Below are positions 6,191-6,216 of a stretch of DNA of 6,216 nt, in pieces; position 1 is the first letter of the stretch; each line of letters opens with the position of its first letter. This DNA is from Phyllobacteriaceae bacterium (GTDB taxonomy: Bacteria > Pseudomonadota > Alphaproteobacteria > Rhizobiales > Devosiaceae). Below the pieces are notes generated by a model. The model searched no databases. It saw nothing but the letters and a program-made list of their open reading frames with translations, and was not told where the DNA came from. The translations under genes were made by a program, and so were the position numbers. Location: contig JAAZLP010000396.1 of NCBI GenBank assembly GCA_012799265.1, forward strand, positions 1 to 6,216. Reading direction: 5' to 3'.

Positions 6191-6216
6191 TCAGAAGAAC
6201 AACACCTTGAAACCCC

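Larger units (their letters stand above)
1..6216. mobile_element. Complete RIT-type (recombinase in trio) element with primase-helicase cargo
   Basis: The window starts and ends with perfect 127-bp inverted repeats. It holds three overlapping tyrosine recombinase genes in one orientation plus one convergent AEP primase-helicase gene. Three different, consecutive, catalytically complete tyrosine recombinases bounded by long inverted repeats is the published definition of RIT elements. No DDE transposase, serine recombinase, resolvase or conjugation gene is visible. Because the window stops at the repeat ends, no target duplication, target sequence or host gene can be seen. Tyrosine recombinases normally make no target duplication. 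The element appears intact: no frameshift or premature stop is seen in any of the four genes. That the fourth gene is cargo rather than part of the mobility machinery is inference. Confidence 0.9.
6090..6216 (-). repeat. Right terminal inverted repeat, 127 bp
   Basis: This is the exact reverse complement of 1-127. It ends 77 bases before the preferred cargo start and only two bases before the ATG at 6087 of the longest cargo frame. Unlike the left copy, its inner 32 bases do not belong to a recognised protein, only to the short leader ORF. Perfect identity over 127 bp, including a stretch that is coding only on the left, suggests recent copying, gene conversion or strong selection on the DNA itself. 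Confidence 0.98.

Noticed and set aside
1..6216. Tn554-like transposon as an alternative identity
   Set aside because: Tn554 encodes two tyrosine recombinases plus a different third protein (TnpC) and lacks long terminal inverted repeats. Here all three proteins carry a complete tyrosine recombinase catalytic set.

Overview
The window looks like one complete mobile element cut exactly at its ends. The first 127 bases and the last 127 bases (6090-6216) are perfect inverted copies of each other. Between them lie three tightly coupled tyrosine recombinase genes on the + strand and one large primase-helicase gene on the - strand. Three adjacent tyrosine recombinases with long terminal inverted repeats are the hallmark of RIT (recombinase in trio) elements. 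I therefore read this as a RIT element carrying a large cargo gene. The high G+C content, the codon usage and the protein style suggest an alphaproteobacterium, possibly a sphingomonad or relative. That assignment is an impression, because no host flank is present.

Layout: the left terminal repeat (1-127) holds a candidate promoter, a Shine-Dalgarno sequence and the start codon of ritA. ritA (96-1622), ritB (1619-2530) and ritC (2527-3531) follow, each junction being a 4-base ATGA stop/start overlap, so they form a translationally coupled operon. All three keep the full catalytic set (Arg, Lys, His-x-x-Arg, His, Tyr). RitA is unusually long because its N-terminal part contains two copies of a helical module with an H-x-C-R-C motif. 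A 39-bp gap with a strong hairpin separates ritC from the convergent cargo gene.

The cargo gene (3571-6012, - strand, GTG start preferred; longest reading from 6087) encodes an N-terminal coiled coil, a four-cysteine cluster, an archaeo-eukaryotic primase (AEP) domain of the kind described in TOTE conflict systems, and a C-terminal superfamily 2 helicase with a DECH box. Family knowledge suggests a role in defence or genome conflict. An alternative is that it helps process or repair the element's own recombination intermediates.

The most interesting structural point is that the repeats are symmetric expression cassettes. The same promoter-like sequence, Shine-Dalgarno and ATG fire inward from both ends. 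On the left they start ritA. On the right they start a 43-codon leader whose stop overlaps the preferred start of the primase-helicase gene, so the cargo may be expressed by coupling to a repeat-borne start.
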